45,240 nucleotides of DNA from Flavipsychrobacter stenotrophus (GTDB lineage Bacteria > Bacteroidota > Bacteroidia > Chitinophagales > Chitinophagaceae): NCBI GenBank assembly GCA_945902755.1, contig CAMDNC010000007.1:1-45240 (forward strand), given 5' to 3'. The notes below the pieces were generated by a model. It ran no database searches, was not told the DNA's origin, and saw nothing but the letters and a program-made list of their open reading frames with translations. Below, piece by piece: positions 26,241 to 36,691 of this stretch; position 1 is the stretch's first letter; each line of letters begins with the position of its first letter. The position numbers and the translations under genes are program-made.

Positions 26241-28793
26241 ATGGATTCAAATTTCTCGCCAAAAGTCAAAGAGATCATTTCGTATAGCAGGGAGGAAGCA
26301 CTGAGGCTCGGTAATGATTTTATAGGTACAGAGCACTTGTTGCTTGGTCTCATTCGTGAGGGCGACGGCATGGCGCTAAAGGTCCTACAAAGTATGCAGG
26401 TCGATCTTTTCGAGCTTCGAAAAGAACTAGAAAGTGCTATCAAAGACAAAAACAGTAAACCCTTACTTAATATTAACAGTTTGCCGCTTACTAAGCAAGC
26501 CGAAAAGGTAATACGCATCACCGTACTAGAGGCTAAAGCTCTCAAAAGTACTACAGTAGAAACAGAGCATCTCATGCTATCTATTCTTAAAAACAAAGAA
26601 AATGTAGCAACTCAGATTTTAGGTAATCTGGATGTAGATTATGAACGTTTTAAAGGAGAACTAAGCATTTTGCAAGGTGGTAGCCCAACAAGCGACTACA
26701 ACGATCCAGGTTCAGAAGATTTTGAAGACGATGAAGAGCGTAAACAACAATACCAGCAGCGCAAACCAGCTACCGGCAACACAAAATCTAAAACACCTGT
26801 ACTTGACAATTTCGGAAGAGATATAACCAAATTTGCAGAGTTGGGCAATCTTGACCCAATAGTAGGGAGAGAAGAAGAAATAGAACGGGTATCGCAGATA
26901 TTGTCTAGACGTAAAAAGAACAATCCCATACTTATAGGAGAGCCTGGCGTGGGTAAAACGGCAATAGTAGAAGGATTGGCATTACGTATTGTACAAAGGA
27001 AAGTATCCAGAGTGCTATTCGACAAACGAGTAATCAGTTTGGACCTTGCCGCACTTGTAGCTGGTACTAAATACCGTGGCCAGTTTGAAGAACGTATGAA
27101 AGCCATAATGAACGAACTGGAAAAAAACAGGGATGTCATTCTATTTATCGACGAGATTCATACAATCGTTGGTGCTGGTGGCGCGTCAGGTTCGCTCGAT
27201 GCGTCTAACATCTTTAAACCAGCACTTGCTCGCGGCGATCTCCAATGCATTGGTGCGTCAACACTAGACGAATATCGCATGTACATAGAGAAGGATGGTG
27301 CTCTCGACCGACGTTTTCAGAAAGTACTAATTGAACCACCAAGCGTTGAAGAAACGATAATTATACTGAATAATATACGCTCTAAATACGAAGACTTTCA
27401 CAATGTAATATATGATGCTGAGTCTATAGAAGCTTGTGTAAAACTTAGTGATAGATACATGACTGATAGGTTGCTGCCTGACAAAGCCATTGATGTGATG
27501 GACGAAGCAGGAGCAAGGGTTCACCTTAAGAATATTAATGTGCCACAGAGCATATTGGATTTGGAGAAACAAATAGAAGATATAAAACAAGAGAAAAATA
27601 AAGTCGTAAAAAGTCAACGATTTGAAGAAGCTGCTGCACTGCGGGATCGAGAGAAAAGATTGGGTGAAGAGCTAGAGCGCGCCAAAGCCGAGTGGGAGGA
27701 AGAAGCAAAGCACAAACGGTTCCCAATCAATGAAGAAGCCATAGCTGAGGTAATAAGCATGATGACTGGCATTCCTGTTATGAGGATGGTAGAAGCAGAA
27801 AGTAACAAGTTGCGCAGAATGGGCGACGACTTGCAGGGTGCTGTTGTGGGACAGGATGATGCAATAAACAAAATAGTGAAAGCTATTCAACGGAACAGAG
27901 TAGGTCTTAAAGATCCTCGAAAACCAATCGGGTCTTTCATTTTTTTAGGTCCTACTGGCGTAGGTAAAACCGAATTAGCTAGAGCATTAGCTCGTTACAT
28001 GTTTGATGGGGAAGATGCTCTGATAAGGGTAGACATGAGTGAATACATGGAAAAGTTCTCGCTTAGCCGTCTGATAGGTGCTCCTCCTGGTTATGTGGGA
28101 TACGAAGAAGGTGGACAGCTTACCGAAAAAGTAAGACGGAAACCATACTCTGTTGTTTTGCTCGATGAAATAGAAAAGGCTCACCCAGATATCTTCAATA
28201 TCATGTTGCAGGTGTTAGACGACGGTCAGCTTACCGATGGACTGGGCAGAAAAGTAGATTTTAAGAATACACTTATCATCATGACGTCCAACATTGGTGC
28301 TCGTCAGCTCAAAGACTTTGGTACAGGGGTTGGTTTTGCCACAACAGCTAAAACAACAAGTACAGAAGAAACGAGCCGAGGAGTCATAGAAAAAGCACTG
28401 AAACGCACATTTTCTCCTGAGTTTCTGAATCGTATTGATGATGTCGTTATTTTCAACTCGCTAGACGAATCTAATATCGCTCAGATCATTGATATTATCA
28501 TGAAAGATGTTCTGAAACGCCTAAATGCTTTGGGCTTTACATTGCAATTAACGGATAGTGCAAAAAAGTTCATAGCCGAAAAAGGATACGACCAGCAATT
28601 CGGTGCTCGTCCGCTGCACAGGGCTATACAGAAATACTTAGAAGATCCGCTAGCAGAAGAAATATTAAACCACAGAATAAAGTCGGGAGATACTGTAGCT
28701 GCTGAATATAACGAAACAGAAAAGAAAATAGTTTTCGACATTAATCATGCGCCTACAGTAGCAGAAATAGAGAAACCACTAGACGGACAATAA
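26241..28793 (+). CDS. clpC: ATP-dependent Clp protease ATP-binding subunit ClpC
   Basis: Clp_N repeats ([33 protein letters not shown]), two AAA+ modules ([30 protein letters not shown]), UVR-like linker. ATG at 26241 preferred over GTG at 26127. Confidence 0.95.
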   Translation: MDSNFSPKVKEIISYSREEALRLGNDFIGTEHLLLGLIREGDGMALKVLQSMQVDLFELRKELESAIKDKNSKPLLNINSLPLTKQAEKVIRITVLEAKALKSTTVETEHLMLSILKNKENVATQILGNLDVDYERFKGELSILQGGSPTSDYNDPGSEDFEDDEERKQQYQQRKPATGNTKSKTPVLDNFGRDITKFAELGNLDPIVGREEEIERVSQILSRRKKNNPILIGEPGVGKTAIVEGLALRIVQRKVSRVLFDKRVISLDLAALVAGTKYRGQFEERMKAIMNELEKNRDVILFIDEIHTIVGAGGASGSLDASNIFKPALARGDLQCIGASTLDEYRMYIEKDGALDRRFQKVLIEPPSVEETIIILNNIRSKYEDFHNVIYDAESIEACVKLSDRYMTDRLLPDKAIDVMDEAGARVHLKNINVPQSILDLEKQIEDIKQEKNKVVKSQRFEEAAALRDREKRLGEELERAKAEWEEEAKHKRFPINEEAIAEVISMMTGIPVMRMVEAESNKLRRMGDDLQGAVVGQDDAINKIVKAIQRNRVGLKDPRKPIGSFIFLGPTGVGKTELARALARYMFDGEDALIRVDMSEYMEKFSLSRLIGAPPGYVGYEEGGQLTEKVRRKPYSVVLLDEIEKAHPDIFNIMLQVLDDGQLTDGLGRKVDFKNTLIIMTSNIGARQLKDFGTGVGFATTAKTTSTEETSRGVIEKALKRTFSPEFLNRIDDVVIFNSLDESNIAQIIDIIMKDVLKRLNALGFTLQLTDSAKKFIAEKGYDQQFGARPLHRAIQKYLEDPLAEEILNHRIKSGDTVAAEYNETEKKIVFDINHAPTVAEIEKPLDGQ

Positions 28794-28817
28794 ATAAAGA
28801 TGGTTTATACTACAAAC

Positions 28818-28848
28818 AAATAAACCGCAACGTGAGTTGCGGTTTATT
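28818..28848 (+). terminator. Rho-independent terminator of clpC
   Basis: ATAAACCGCAA-cgtgag-TTGCGGTTTAT then TCGTTT. Confidence 0.7.
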
Positions 28849-28969
28849 CGTTTAAAACAGCATAAGGTTCATTTGTTTTATACCTTATCGCCAACAACAG
28901 GTTCATAATTGATGTACTAACACTAAAAAAAATTCAGCGGTACTGCATAGCTTTGCACACAAGACGATT

Positions 28970-30634
28970 ATGCCTAAAATTCCATTCTGGATATTTATAA
29001 TTATAGCCATTATTTACATCTCTGCTGTGAGGGTAGACACTATGGATGTTGACGCATCTCAATATGCCGAGATCAGCCGGGAAATGATGGAAAGTGGTAG
29101 CTATCTTCAAATATTCGACCGAGGCGTAGACTACCTCGATAAGCCACCATTGCATTTTTGGCTAAGTGCCATATCTATGCGCTGCTTTGGTGTGGGCAAT
29201 TTTGCATATAAGCTACCATCCCTTTTATTTGCATTGTGGTCTCTATTTGCAACTTGGCGGTTGGGCAGGTTATTATACAATGACATTACAGGCAGAATGG
29301 CTGCTCTTATTCTTGGTACATGTCAGGGCTTGTTCCTTATTACCAACGACGTCCGTTGTGATACCATTCTCATGAGTTGTGTTATCTCATCGATTTGGCT
29401 CATTCAGGAGTGGGTTGTTAGCCGAAAGGTGCCGTACCTATTATTGGGTAGCGCAGCAATTGCCTGCGGTATGATGACCAAGGGTCCTGTTGCTCTTATG
29501 GTTCCCGGGTTTTGTTTTGTCACTGATTGGATTTTTCGTCGTCAATGGCAAAACTTTCTAACTCCGGCATTTATACCTGCACTCGTAGTTATTGCCATAA
29601 TGCTCATTCCAATGAGTATTGGTCTTTATCAGCAATTCGACCTCCAACCTCAAAAAGTAATTAACGGAACTACTGGTGTTTCTGGTTTGCGTTTTTTTTA
29701 TTGGTCACAAAGCTTTGGTAGGCTAACAGGCGAGAGCCCGTGGAATAACGGCGCAAAACTTGACTTTCTTTTACTCAATATGCTGTGGTCGTTTTTGCCT
29801 TGGATATTTTTGTTTCTTACCGCTCTCGTCATAAGCACTACTGCACTTATCAGTCAACGTTTACGTCTGGCAGCCGGTCAGGAGTTGATAACGTATGGAG
29901 GTTTTATATTGGCATACCTCACTTTGGGTTCTTCGGCTTATCAGCTACCACACTACATTTTTGTGGTTTTTCCTCTTGCAGCAATCCTTACTGCAAATCT
30001 TTTGTATAAAATGGTTGTAGAAGGAAGTTACCCAGCGCTTTTGAGCTTTATGGTTTCAGCACACACAGTGTTTTCATTTTTGTTGCTTATTGCTGTCGGT
30101 ATTCTAATTATAATCGTTTTCCCTGCAGGCACTATCGTAACTTTGCTATGGGCATTTTGTTTAGTAGGTTGGCTATACCTTGCATTCAGCGGTAAGTTCA
30201 AAAAGTCTAGCCTATTGTGGTTGCCATCAGTAGCAATAATTATTGTTAATCTGTTTCTTACCAATTGGTTTTACTATCCACTTTTAGGATACCAGGTGGG
30301 GTCTCAACTGGGCAGGTTTATGCACCATGCGAATATAGACCCAGCAACGGTAATTATATACAAACCAGAAGATCCATTAAATGCGTTGCATTTTTATGCG
30401 AATGGCCCAATACCCGGTACCGATACTTCGGTAGCACTTAACAGAAAGTATGTGCTAACTATGAATAAAGGCTATAAAAGCCTCAAAGAACAGAGTTATC
30501 ATTTTAGCATCATTAAACAAGGGGTATACTTCAAGGTTAGTGAATTAACAATTCCATTTCTTAATCCCGCGTCGAGGAGTAGTGAAGTAAACAATTATTA
30601 TTTGCTAATAATTACTTCACGCGGATCTCAATAA
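28970..30634 (+). CDS. Glycosyltransferase family 39 / ArnT-like membrane protein
   Basis: MDVDASQYAEISREMMESGSYLQIFDRGVDYLDKPPLHFWLSAI with multiple TM helices. TAGCTTTG -7-like element at 28948-28955. Confidence 0.85.
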   Translation: MPKIPFWIFIIIAIIYISAVRVDTMDVDASQYAEISREMMESGSYLQIFDRGVDYLDKPPLHFWLSAISMRCFGVGNFAYKLPSLLFALWSLFATWRLGRLLYNDITGRMAALILGTCQGLFLITNDVRCDTILMSCVISSIWLIQEWVVSRKVPYLLLGSAAIACGMMTKGPVALMVPGFCFVTDWIFRRQWQNFLTPAFIPALVVIAIMLIPMSIGLYQQFDLQPQKVINGTTGVSGLRFFYWSQSFGRLTGESPWNNGAKLDFLLLNMLWSFLPWIFLFLTALVISTTALISQRLRLAAGQELITYGGFILAYLTLGSSAYQLPHYIFVVFPLAAILTANLLYKMVVEGSYPALLSFMVSAHTVFSFLLLIAVGILIIIVFPAGTIVTLLWAFCLVGWLYLAFSGKFKKSSLLWLPSVAIIIVNLFLTNWFYYPLLGYQVGSQLGRFMHHANIDPATVIIYKPEDPLNALHFYANGPIPGTDTSVALNRKYVLTMNKGYKSLKEQSYHFSIIKQGVYFKVSELTIPFLNPASRSSEVNNYYLLIITSRGSQ

Positions 30635-30637
30635 GGA

Positions 30638-32404
30638 TCACCTTCGCTTGTTTTTTGCTGGAATAGTTACTACAGCAGGAGAAGAGTTTGGACCCGTTAT
30701 ACCCCGAATAGTTATTGCACAAAGACTGTACGTGGTAGTGGTGCCAGGCTCCACACTTTCTATAATATGTGCTTTAACTGTCTTTCCCAAAATGTTTTCA
30801 TCTGCTATCAATACTCCATCTGCATACAACCTGTAGCCTAGCAAATCCGCAACATCAGGGTAAACCCACATCAAGTATACTTTGCTTCCGTCAGTTACAT
30901 TTTTGATGAAAGTTGGAGCCGGTAACTCTAAACTTAATGATTTAGCAACGACAGTATCACTGGGTTCGCTTTCCATGCCGCTCAGGCTTACAGCGCGTAC
31001 AAAAAAATGATAGTCAGCCGCAAGACCTGATTCGGCTATATGTGTAAAAGACGTAGTACCAACGGGCAAGGTGTCTGCAAGTACATAATAGCGGCGAGAC
31101 GTTGGGTTATATGAATATACCTTGTAACGTTTTGTGACCACATCTCCATTCATTATGCTATCCCATTTTAAACGCATAACAAAATTTTTATGTTCGATGC
31201 CGCCAACAACTTGTATATTAAGTGGTTTAGGTGGGTCTATCATCGGAAAGTAACTATACAGCATTTCAACTCCAGATACAGAAGTGCGATCATGATATAG
31301 AGCGACGACACGCATTCTTATTTTGCTACTGACCGACGATCCTGTTTTGTCTATAAAAGTTCTTGTAGAAGGTGATAGTAATTCAGATACACGTTTATAT
31401 CCATCAGGCATATTGTCTTTCTCTACATAAAAGCCTTTCAAGTAATGCTCTTCTTCTAGAGGAAAGGACCAATTTATAGTTATGCCATCTTTAAAGTAGT
31501 ATCCTGATGATAAAACACTTGTAACAACGGCTTTTTTGTACTCCTCAGGGTGTTGAGACGGTTCGTAAGTATAAGACTTTATTATACCTTCTATACCAAA
31601 AAGTGTTTGTGCACTGATACTATATTGATCGGCAGTAAACGCATTAGCAGAGGCATCATTCCAGAAATAGTCAGATAAATGTGCAGCATCAATGCTAACT
31701 ATTGGACTTTCGTTAAGCCTGATACCTTTTTTATAAATGTTGAAGCCAGCAACGTAATTGCTTTTTACTTTTTTTTCATCTGCAGCCCAAATGATTTTTA
31801 TGCCTTTTTTCCCATTTCCAGCCTGTGAAGTTATTTCTTTTATCACATTCAAATCAGGTATTTCACCATAATTCCACGTCACACTAGCTAACATCATATC
31901 ATTTGCATGCGAAAAAACAGCGTACTCATAGTCGGTTTTTTGTGAAAGAGTATGGTCGACGTACCCAAAACCACACATGACCGAAATGTCAAAATCTTGA
32001 CCTGCCATGTATATGATATCCATGATATCCTTATCGCTCTGCTTCCACTTACTTAAGAAACTTTGATAGTCATATTCCTTTAGTTTTCCAATCTTAATCA
32101 AGTCCTTTAGTTTGTTCTGAATTCTAGTAGCTTCGGTATTGTCTTTTTCAAATATGGTAAGCGACTTCTTTAAAGCTATTCCGGGTAGCAATGGTTCTGT
32201 GTTCAGTTTCACCCAATCACCTATTCCATCTTTGCGTTTGATGTCAAATCCAGTAAAGTCTGAAGGTATACTATTCATAAACCACACCAACTTCACTGTT
32301 TTACCATCAGGGCTTTGTGCAAGTAAATTTGTGGTCGCACTTTGCCCGAGGCAAACAGTATAATGTGCTAAGACAGCACAAAAGGAAATAAAAAACGTTT
32401 TCAT
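30638..32404 (-). CDS. Secreted fibronectin type III repeat protein
   Basis: Signal peptide; repeated FN3-like segments (APTFIKNVTDGSKVYLMWVYPDVADLLGYRLYADGVLI; PKPLNIQVVGGIEHKNFVMRLKWD). Confidence 0.7.
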   Translation of the reverse strand: MKTFFISFCAVLAHYTVCLGQSATTNLLAQSPDGKTVKLVWFMNSIPSDFTGFDIKRKDGIGDWVKLNTEPLLPGIALKKSLTIFEKDNTEATRIQNKLKDLIKIGKLKEYDYQSFLSKWKQSDKDIMDIIYMAGQDFDISVMCGFGYVDHTLSQKTDYEYAVFSHANDMMLASVTWNYGEIPDLNVIKEITSQAGNGKKGIKIIWAADEKKVKSNYVAGFNIYKKGIRLNESPIVSIDAAHLSDYFWNDASANAFTADQYSISAQTLFGIEGIIKSYTYEPSQHPEEYKKAVVTSVLSSGYYFKDGITINWSFPLEEEHYLKGFYVEKDNMPDGYKRVSELLSPSTRTFIDKTGSSVSSKIRMRVVALYHDRTSVSGVEMLYSYFPMIDPPKPLNIQVVGGIEHKNFVMRLKWDSIMNGDVVTKRYKVYSYNPTSRRYYVLADTLPVGTTSFTHIAESGLAADYHFFVRAVSLSGMESEPSDTVVAKSLSLELPAPTFIKNVTDGSKVYLMWVYPDVADLLGYRLYADGVLIADENILGKTVKAHIIESVEPGTTTTYSLCAITIRGITGPNSSPAVVTIPAKNKRR

Positions 32405-32446
32405 AAAGGATGAATAATGGTCATGTAAAAGTACAATATTTTAATA

Positions 32447-32469
32447 CCAGACAGTAATTTATTGTCTGG
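32447..32469. repeat. Inverted repeat upstream of the FN3 gene / downstream of the SNF2 gene
   Basis: CCAGACA-gtaatttat-TGTCTGG. Confidence 0.7.
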
Positions 32470-32567
32470 CATTAACCTGATTATGATCAGAAACAAACTA
32501 CAGGCATGTAAGTACAATGTTTTCAGCATTTTACACATTCAATACAGTTCCATTTCTTTAGAGTTGC

Positions 32568-35500
32568 TTAACTGAACAGGAAGGCGATATCGTCCTTTGT
32601 CAATCGCTTCATAAACGCATTGTCATCGCTCACAAGTTCATTTGCAAGGTTACGTTTGCGTTCTTGCAGTTGCAGCATTTTTTCTTCTAGTGTGTCTTTA
32701 CAAATAAGCCTGTATGCAAAAATATTTTTGGTCTGCCCTATACGGTGTGTCCTGTCTATTGCTTGTTGTTCCACCGCAGGGTTCCACCATGGATCTACAA
32801 TGTATACATAGTCTGCAGCGGTAAGGTTAAGGCCAATACCACCAGCTTTGAGCGAAATTAAAAACACCCTACAATCTGGGTTGTTCTGAAACTCTTGAAT
32901 TGCACGCTCTCTCTCTGCCGATGTGCTGCTTCCATCAAAGTAGACATGGCTTATATCTTCTTTGTTCAGTTTTTCTTTGATAAGTGCCAGCATTCCCAAA
33001 AACTGTGAGAAGATTAGGACCTTATGATCACCGACATTTTCAGTTATTTCTCTGCTCAGCTCATCCAGCTTTACCGAGTAGTTGTGAAAACGTTCTTCTT
33101 CGTTCAGTATGGCCGGCGAGTCGCATATTTGTCTGAGGCGGGTCAGCCCTTGCAATATGTGCATTTGTGAGCGCTCCATACCTCGCTCTTCTATCATACC
33201 CAATATCTGAGACCTGTAGGTATTGCGATAGGCATCGTATATTTTACGTTGCTCTGTGCCCATTTCGCAGTATAGTATTGTTTCTGTTTTTTCAGGTAGG
33301 TCTTTGGCTACTTGTTCTTTAGTGCGGCGAAGCAAGAATGGGCGGGTTAACTTGCGCAATTGTTGTTTCACCTCATCTTCCATAAACTTATCTATGGGCG
33401 TGGCAAACTCACTCATAAAAAACTCTCGACTACCTAGCATGCCTGGGTTCAGGAAGTTCATTTGGGCATATAGGTCAAATGTATTATTCTGAACAGGTGT
33501 ACCACTCAGCGCCAGTCTGTTTTTACAGTTGAGAAGCAATGATGCTTTGGCCACCTGTGATTGTGGGTTTTTTATAGATTGCGATTCGTCAAGCACCACA
33601 TAGTCAAACTCAATATCACGAAGCCCTTTTATATCACTTCGCATTGTCCCATATGTGGTTATAATAACGTCCGTGCCTTTGTAAGATAAAGGCGAAGGAT
33701 TTCTTTTAGGTCCATGATGTATCACATGCGTTAGCTCCGGGGTAAACTTTTTTATCTCGTTTTCCCAGTTATACATCAATGTGGTAGGGCAAACAACTAG
33801 GAAGGTAGCATCGGGATGCAGGTTTTTGTAATGTTGAAAGTATGCTAAAGTTTGAACGGTCTTACCCAAACCCATATCATCTGCTAGAATACCCCCCCAG
33901 CCAGCCTCATTCAGGAAAATGAGCCACTGAAAACCAGCCAACTGATAGGGCCGTAGCGTGGCTGCCAGATGTTCTGGTGGCACTACAAGACTATAATCAG
34001 TGCTAAGAATGTTCTCTAGCTTTTCTCTTTTAAGTTCTAGTTCTTCATGTAGGGTGTCTTCGTCTATCTCTGACAACAATTCGTCTAGCACACTGAAGTG
34101 AAATTTCTTCAAACGTACTTTGTTTCCCTTTGTTTCTCCCATTTTCAAGAGCAACCCATACTTTTTGAGCCATTCATCTGGCAATAGCCCTATTGAGCCA
34201 TCTCCCAGTCGAACAAAGTTCTGACGTTGCGCCAATGCTTTTTTAACCTCTATTATTGATACCGACTGATCTCCGAAGGTAAGCTCTACCGATGCATCAA
34301 ACCAGTCTATACCACTACTTACCTGTATCTGTGTTTGCGGTTTGTGAACATTCACACGCAGATTTTTGAGCCCCTCAAAACCCATCATTTCCACACCGTG
34401 TTCGCGCATTAGTTCGTTAAACCTGAAAAACCAATTATTGGCAAGAACCGATGTACCAGGTAGGTGAAAGAAACCTTCTCTTTTGTTGTGTTGTATGTCT
34501 GTATGCAATGTCATTAACAAGTCTAGAAATTCTTGTTCTGCTACTTCATTGCGCTTCATTATCGTTACTATGCCGTTCTGCGGTTGTATTACATCCCCAA
34601 AGTAGCCCGGTTTTATTTCCAGATTACCGTACAAATACATTGGCTGCAATACCAACGTTTGCTCACGCTCGTAAAGGTAAACTCTATATCCAGGCTTGGA
34701 CTGAAGAATATGTTCTACCAGCTCTTCAGAAAAGTGTACATGCACTAAATTGCTCCACTTCATTAGCTTTTCGCTCAGAAATGATTCCCATTTGTTTGAA
34801 TCTATGGCCAAAACCCCATCAGGTAGAAGTTGTTCTGCCAGTTGCACCTCCTGTATACTACCTAGAGCATACACGCAATTGTCGTGCAATAGCATAGCAG
34901 CATTTACTATTTCTACACTTTTATGTGGAATTGCCTTAGAGTCGATATTCCACTCCAGATACACTTTGTATTTCTTGCCCACTTTCTGAGCCACAAGTTG
35001 GGGATGAGCAGCTCTGCCAGAAAAAGATACTGGCTCTAATGATTTTGACGACAGAGGTTTACCTTTCTTTTTAAGGTATAGAAAAGGGTGGGCAGAATAG
35101 CGGTCTGCTAGTTTTTGGTACTTTGGCAGCAAGTATTCCCAAGCCTGCTCTCGCACCTCATTTTGTGGTATATCTTTTAGAACACTTTCATAGTCGTGCA
35201 AAAAGTCGCCGAAAGGCAAAGTTTTTTTCAAATATTTCAGCAGTTCTTCGGGCAGAAACTTACGCACTACAGGAAGAAGGTCCCGGTCTTCTGTCATAAA
35301 CCTAGTCGGGTTTACATATTGGCTGAGTTCTAGCTTTTCTATGTTGCCTGTCAGTGATCTGCCATCTTCACTAGCCAGACTAGCTATTAGTATCACTTCC
35401 ACAAAAGGGAAAGAGCTGATATTTGTATCTACGACCACACCCAATCTCAGTTCTTCTTTTGGTATTGCTACTGCAGAAGTAGCTGTTACCACAGCAGTAG

Positions 35501-36320
35501 TCAACTGTTCTTTGGCTGTTGGTTTACTATCTACTTTTTTTATAGAAGAGTCCAGTACCCTAAGGAAAGGCTTGTTGTTTTCATATGTAAACTCAAACTT
35601 ACCTTTAAGATCGTCCTTCAGTGAGTAGCCATATTGCTCCAGCAGTTTATTCTTTTGTACATCCCAGTTTTGCACCGACTGGAAGTGCTGTGCGCCATGC
35701 GCACGTAGCACTTGCAAAAACAATGCAGCCTTGTGCATACACAACGGATGCGATTTCTCGTTACAGCCGCAGGAGGTATCAAAATAGCGTTCTTCGTTTT
35801 GTTTAATGGTTACATGATAGGTTGCGTCATCTTCAGGCATATCTGCCTCTATACTACCATTTTTGTTGGTCACTATAGTTGCTCTGCCCGAGTTTGCCAG
35901 TCTCTCAGCACGCTCTAGAGCTTCAGCTTCGGTAAACAGTTGCAGCATTTGCCTATTCACCTGTCGCATGCGTACAACAGTATGTTTCTGGTCATATTCT
36001 ATACTCACGTTTTCAAAGAAACCGCTTTGCAATATATCATTCAGTTGAAAAAGCCCCGCGACTTCATGCCTGCATATCTCACCCAGATTATAAGGGCATT
36101 GGCAACGCACAGTCATTTCCTTAGGCTGCAGGTACTTATTGATAGTAACAGTGTAATAATTCTGGTACAGATCATTACGCACCCTGAAGCGCACCTGCTC
36201 TAGCAAATGGTCTACATCCAGCATTTGTACGCCCGATGTATAAAAAATTTTCTTCCCACGCCGAATGACCTCTTCGGTACCATGGTTGTAAACGTGTCTT
36301 AGTATTGGTGGTAATGACAT
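32568..36320 (-). CDS. SNF2-family DEAD/DEAH helicase with N-terminal SWIM zinc finger(s)
   Basis: SWIM VRCQCPYNLGEICRHEVAGL; LADDMGLGKTVQTLAYFQHY; VVLDESQSIKNPQSQVAKA; VFLISLKAGGIGLNLTAADYVYIVDPWWNPAVEQQAIDRTHRIGQT. Confidence 0.94.
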   Translation of the reverse strand: MSLPPILRHVYNHGTEEVIRRGKKIFYTSGVQMLDVDHLLEQVRFRVRNDLYQNYYTVTINKYLQPKEMTVRCQCPYNLGEICRHEVAGLFQLNDILQSGFFENVSIEYDQKHTVVRMRQVNRQMLQLFTEAEALERAERLANSGRATIVTNKNGSIEADMPEDDATYHVTIKQNEERYFDTSCGCNEKSHPLCMHKAALFLQVLRAHGAQHFQSVQNWDVQKNKLLEQYGYSLKDDLKGKFEFTYENNKPFLRVLDSSIKKVDSKPTAKEQLTTAVVTATSAVAIPKEELRLGVVVDTNISSFPFVEVILIASLASEDGRSLTGNIEKLELSQYVNPTRFMTEDRDLLPVVRKFLPEELLKYLKKTLPFGDFLHDYESVLKDIPQNEVREQAWEYLLPKYQKLADRYSAHPFLYLKKKGKPLSSKSLEPVSFSGRAAHPQLVAQKVGKKYKVYLEWNIDSKAIPHKSVEIVNAAMLLHDNCVYALGSIQEVQLAEQLLPDGVLAIDSNKWESFLSEKLMKWSNLVHVHFSEELVEHILQSKPGYRVYLYEREQTLVLQPMYLYGNLEIKPGYFGDVIQPQNGIVTIMKRNEVAEQEFLDLLMTLHTDIQHNKREGFFHLPGTSVLANNWFFRFNELMREHGVEMMGFEGLKNLRVNVHKPQTQIQVSSGIDWFDASVELTFGDQSVSIIEVKKALAQRQNFVRLGDGSIGLLPDEWLKKYGLLLKMGETKGNKVRLKKFHFSVLDELLSEIDEDTLHEELELKREKLENILSTDYSLVVPPEHLAATLRPYQLAGFQWLIFLNEAGWGGILADDMGLGKTVQTLAYFQHYKNLHPDATFLVVCPTTLMYNWENEIKKFTPELTHVIHHGPKRNPSPLSYKGTDVIITTYGTMRSDIKGLRDIEFDYVVLDESQSIKNPQSQVAKASLLLNCKNRLALSGTPVQNNTFDLYAQMNFLNPGMLGSREFFMSEFATPIDKFMEDEVKQQLRKLTRPFLLRRTKEQVAKDLPEKTETILYCEMGTEQRKIYDAYRNTYRSQILGMIEERGMERSQMHILQGLTRLRQICDSPAILNEEERFHNYSVKLDELSREITENVGDHKVLIFSQFLGMLALIKEKLNKEDISHVYFDGSSTSAERERAIQEFQNNPDCRVFLISLKAGGIGLNLTAADYVYIVDPWWNPAVEQQAIDRTHRIGQTKNIFAYRLICKDTLEEKMLQLQERKRNLANELVSDDNAFMKRLTKDDIAFLFS

Positions 36321-36691
36321 TTATCCTTGCTCCGGTTCAAAAAAGGCAATCTACAAAAGTACCGAAAAAAGCCCAATGGAAGATAAAGGTTGTCATATTA
36401 ATATGTAAACTTTTGAAAGGAGCAAACCATTTTTCATTTTGTCAACAAAACCTATCTTTCGATAGTCGAAAAGGTTCTATTAAAAAATGACACATGCAAA
36501 AACAAGCCATACCGATGTCTTACGCTAAATCAAGCCCATAGGCTTTGGCTGAAAGGGTATATTTTCACTTTTTGCATTTTTACAACAGTAATAAAAAGCC
36601 CCATCATTGGAATTATTGTATTTTTCGGTCGCAAAAAGATAAAGTTACATGTAACAGTTGCATGTTGCTATATCACTATTTACCGAAATCT

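Noticed and set aside
35341-36203. Several + strand ORFs opposite the SNF2 gene (and similar antisense ORFs opposite mnmG, clpC, recG, paaZ)
   Set aside because: They are shadows of well-supported coding frames on the other strand, with no recognisable protein features.
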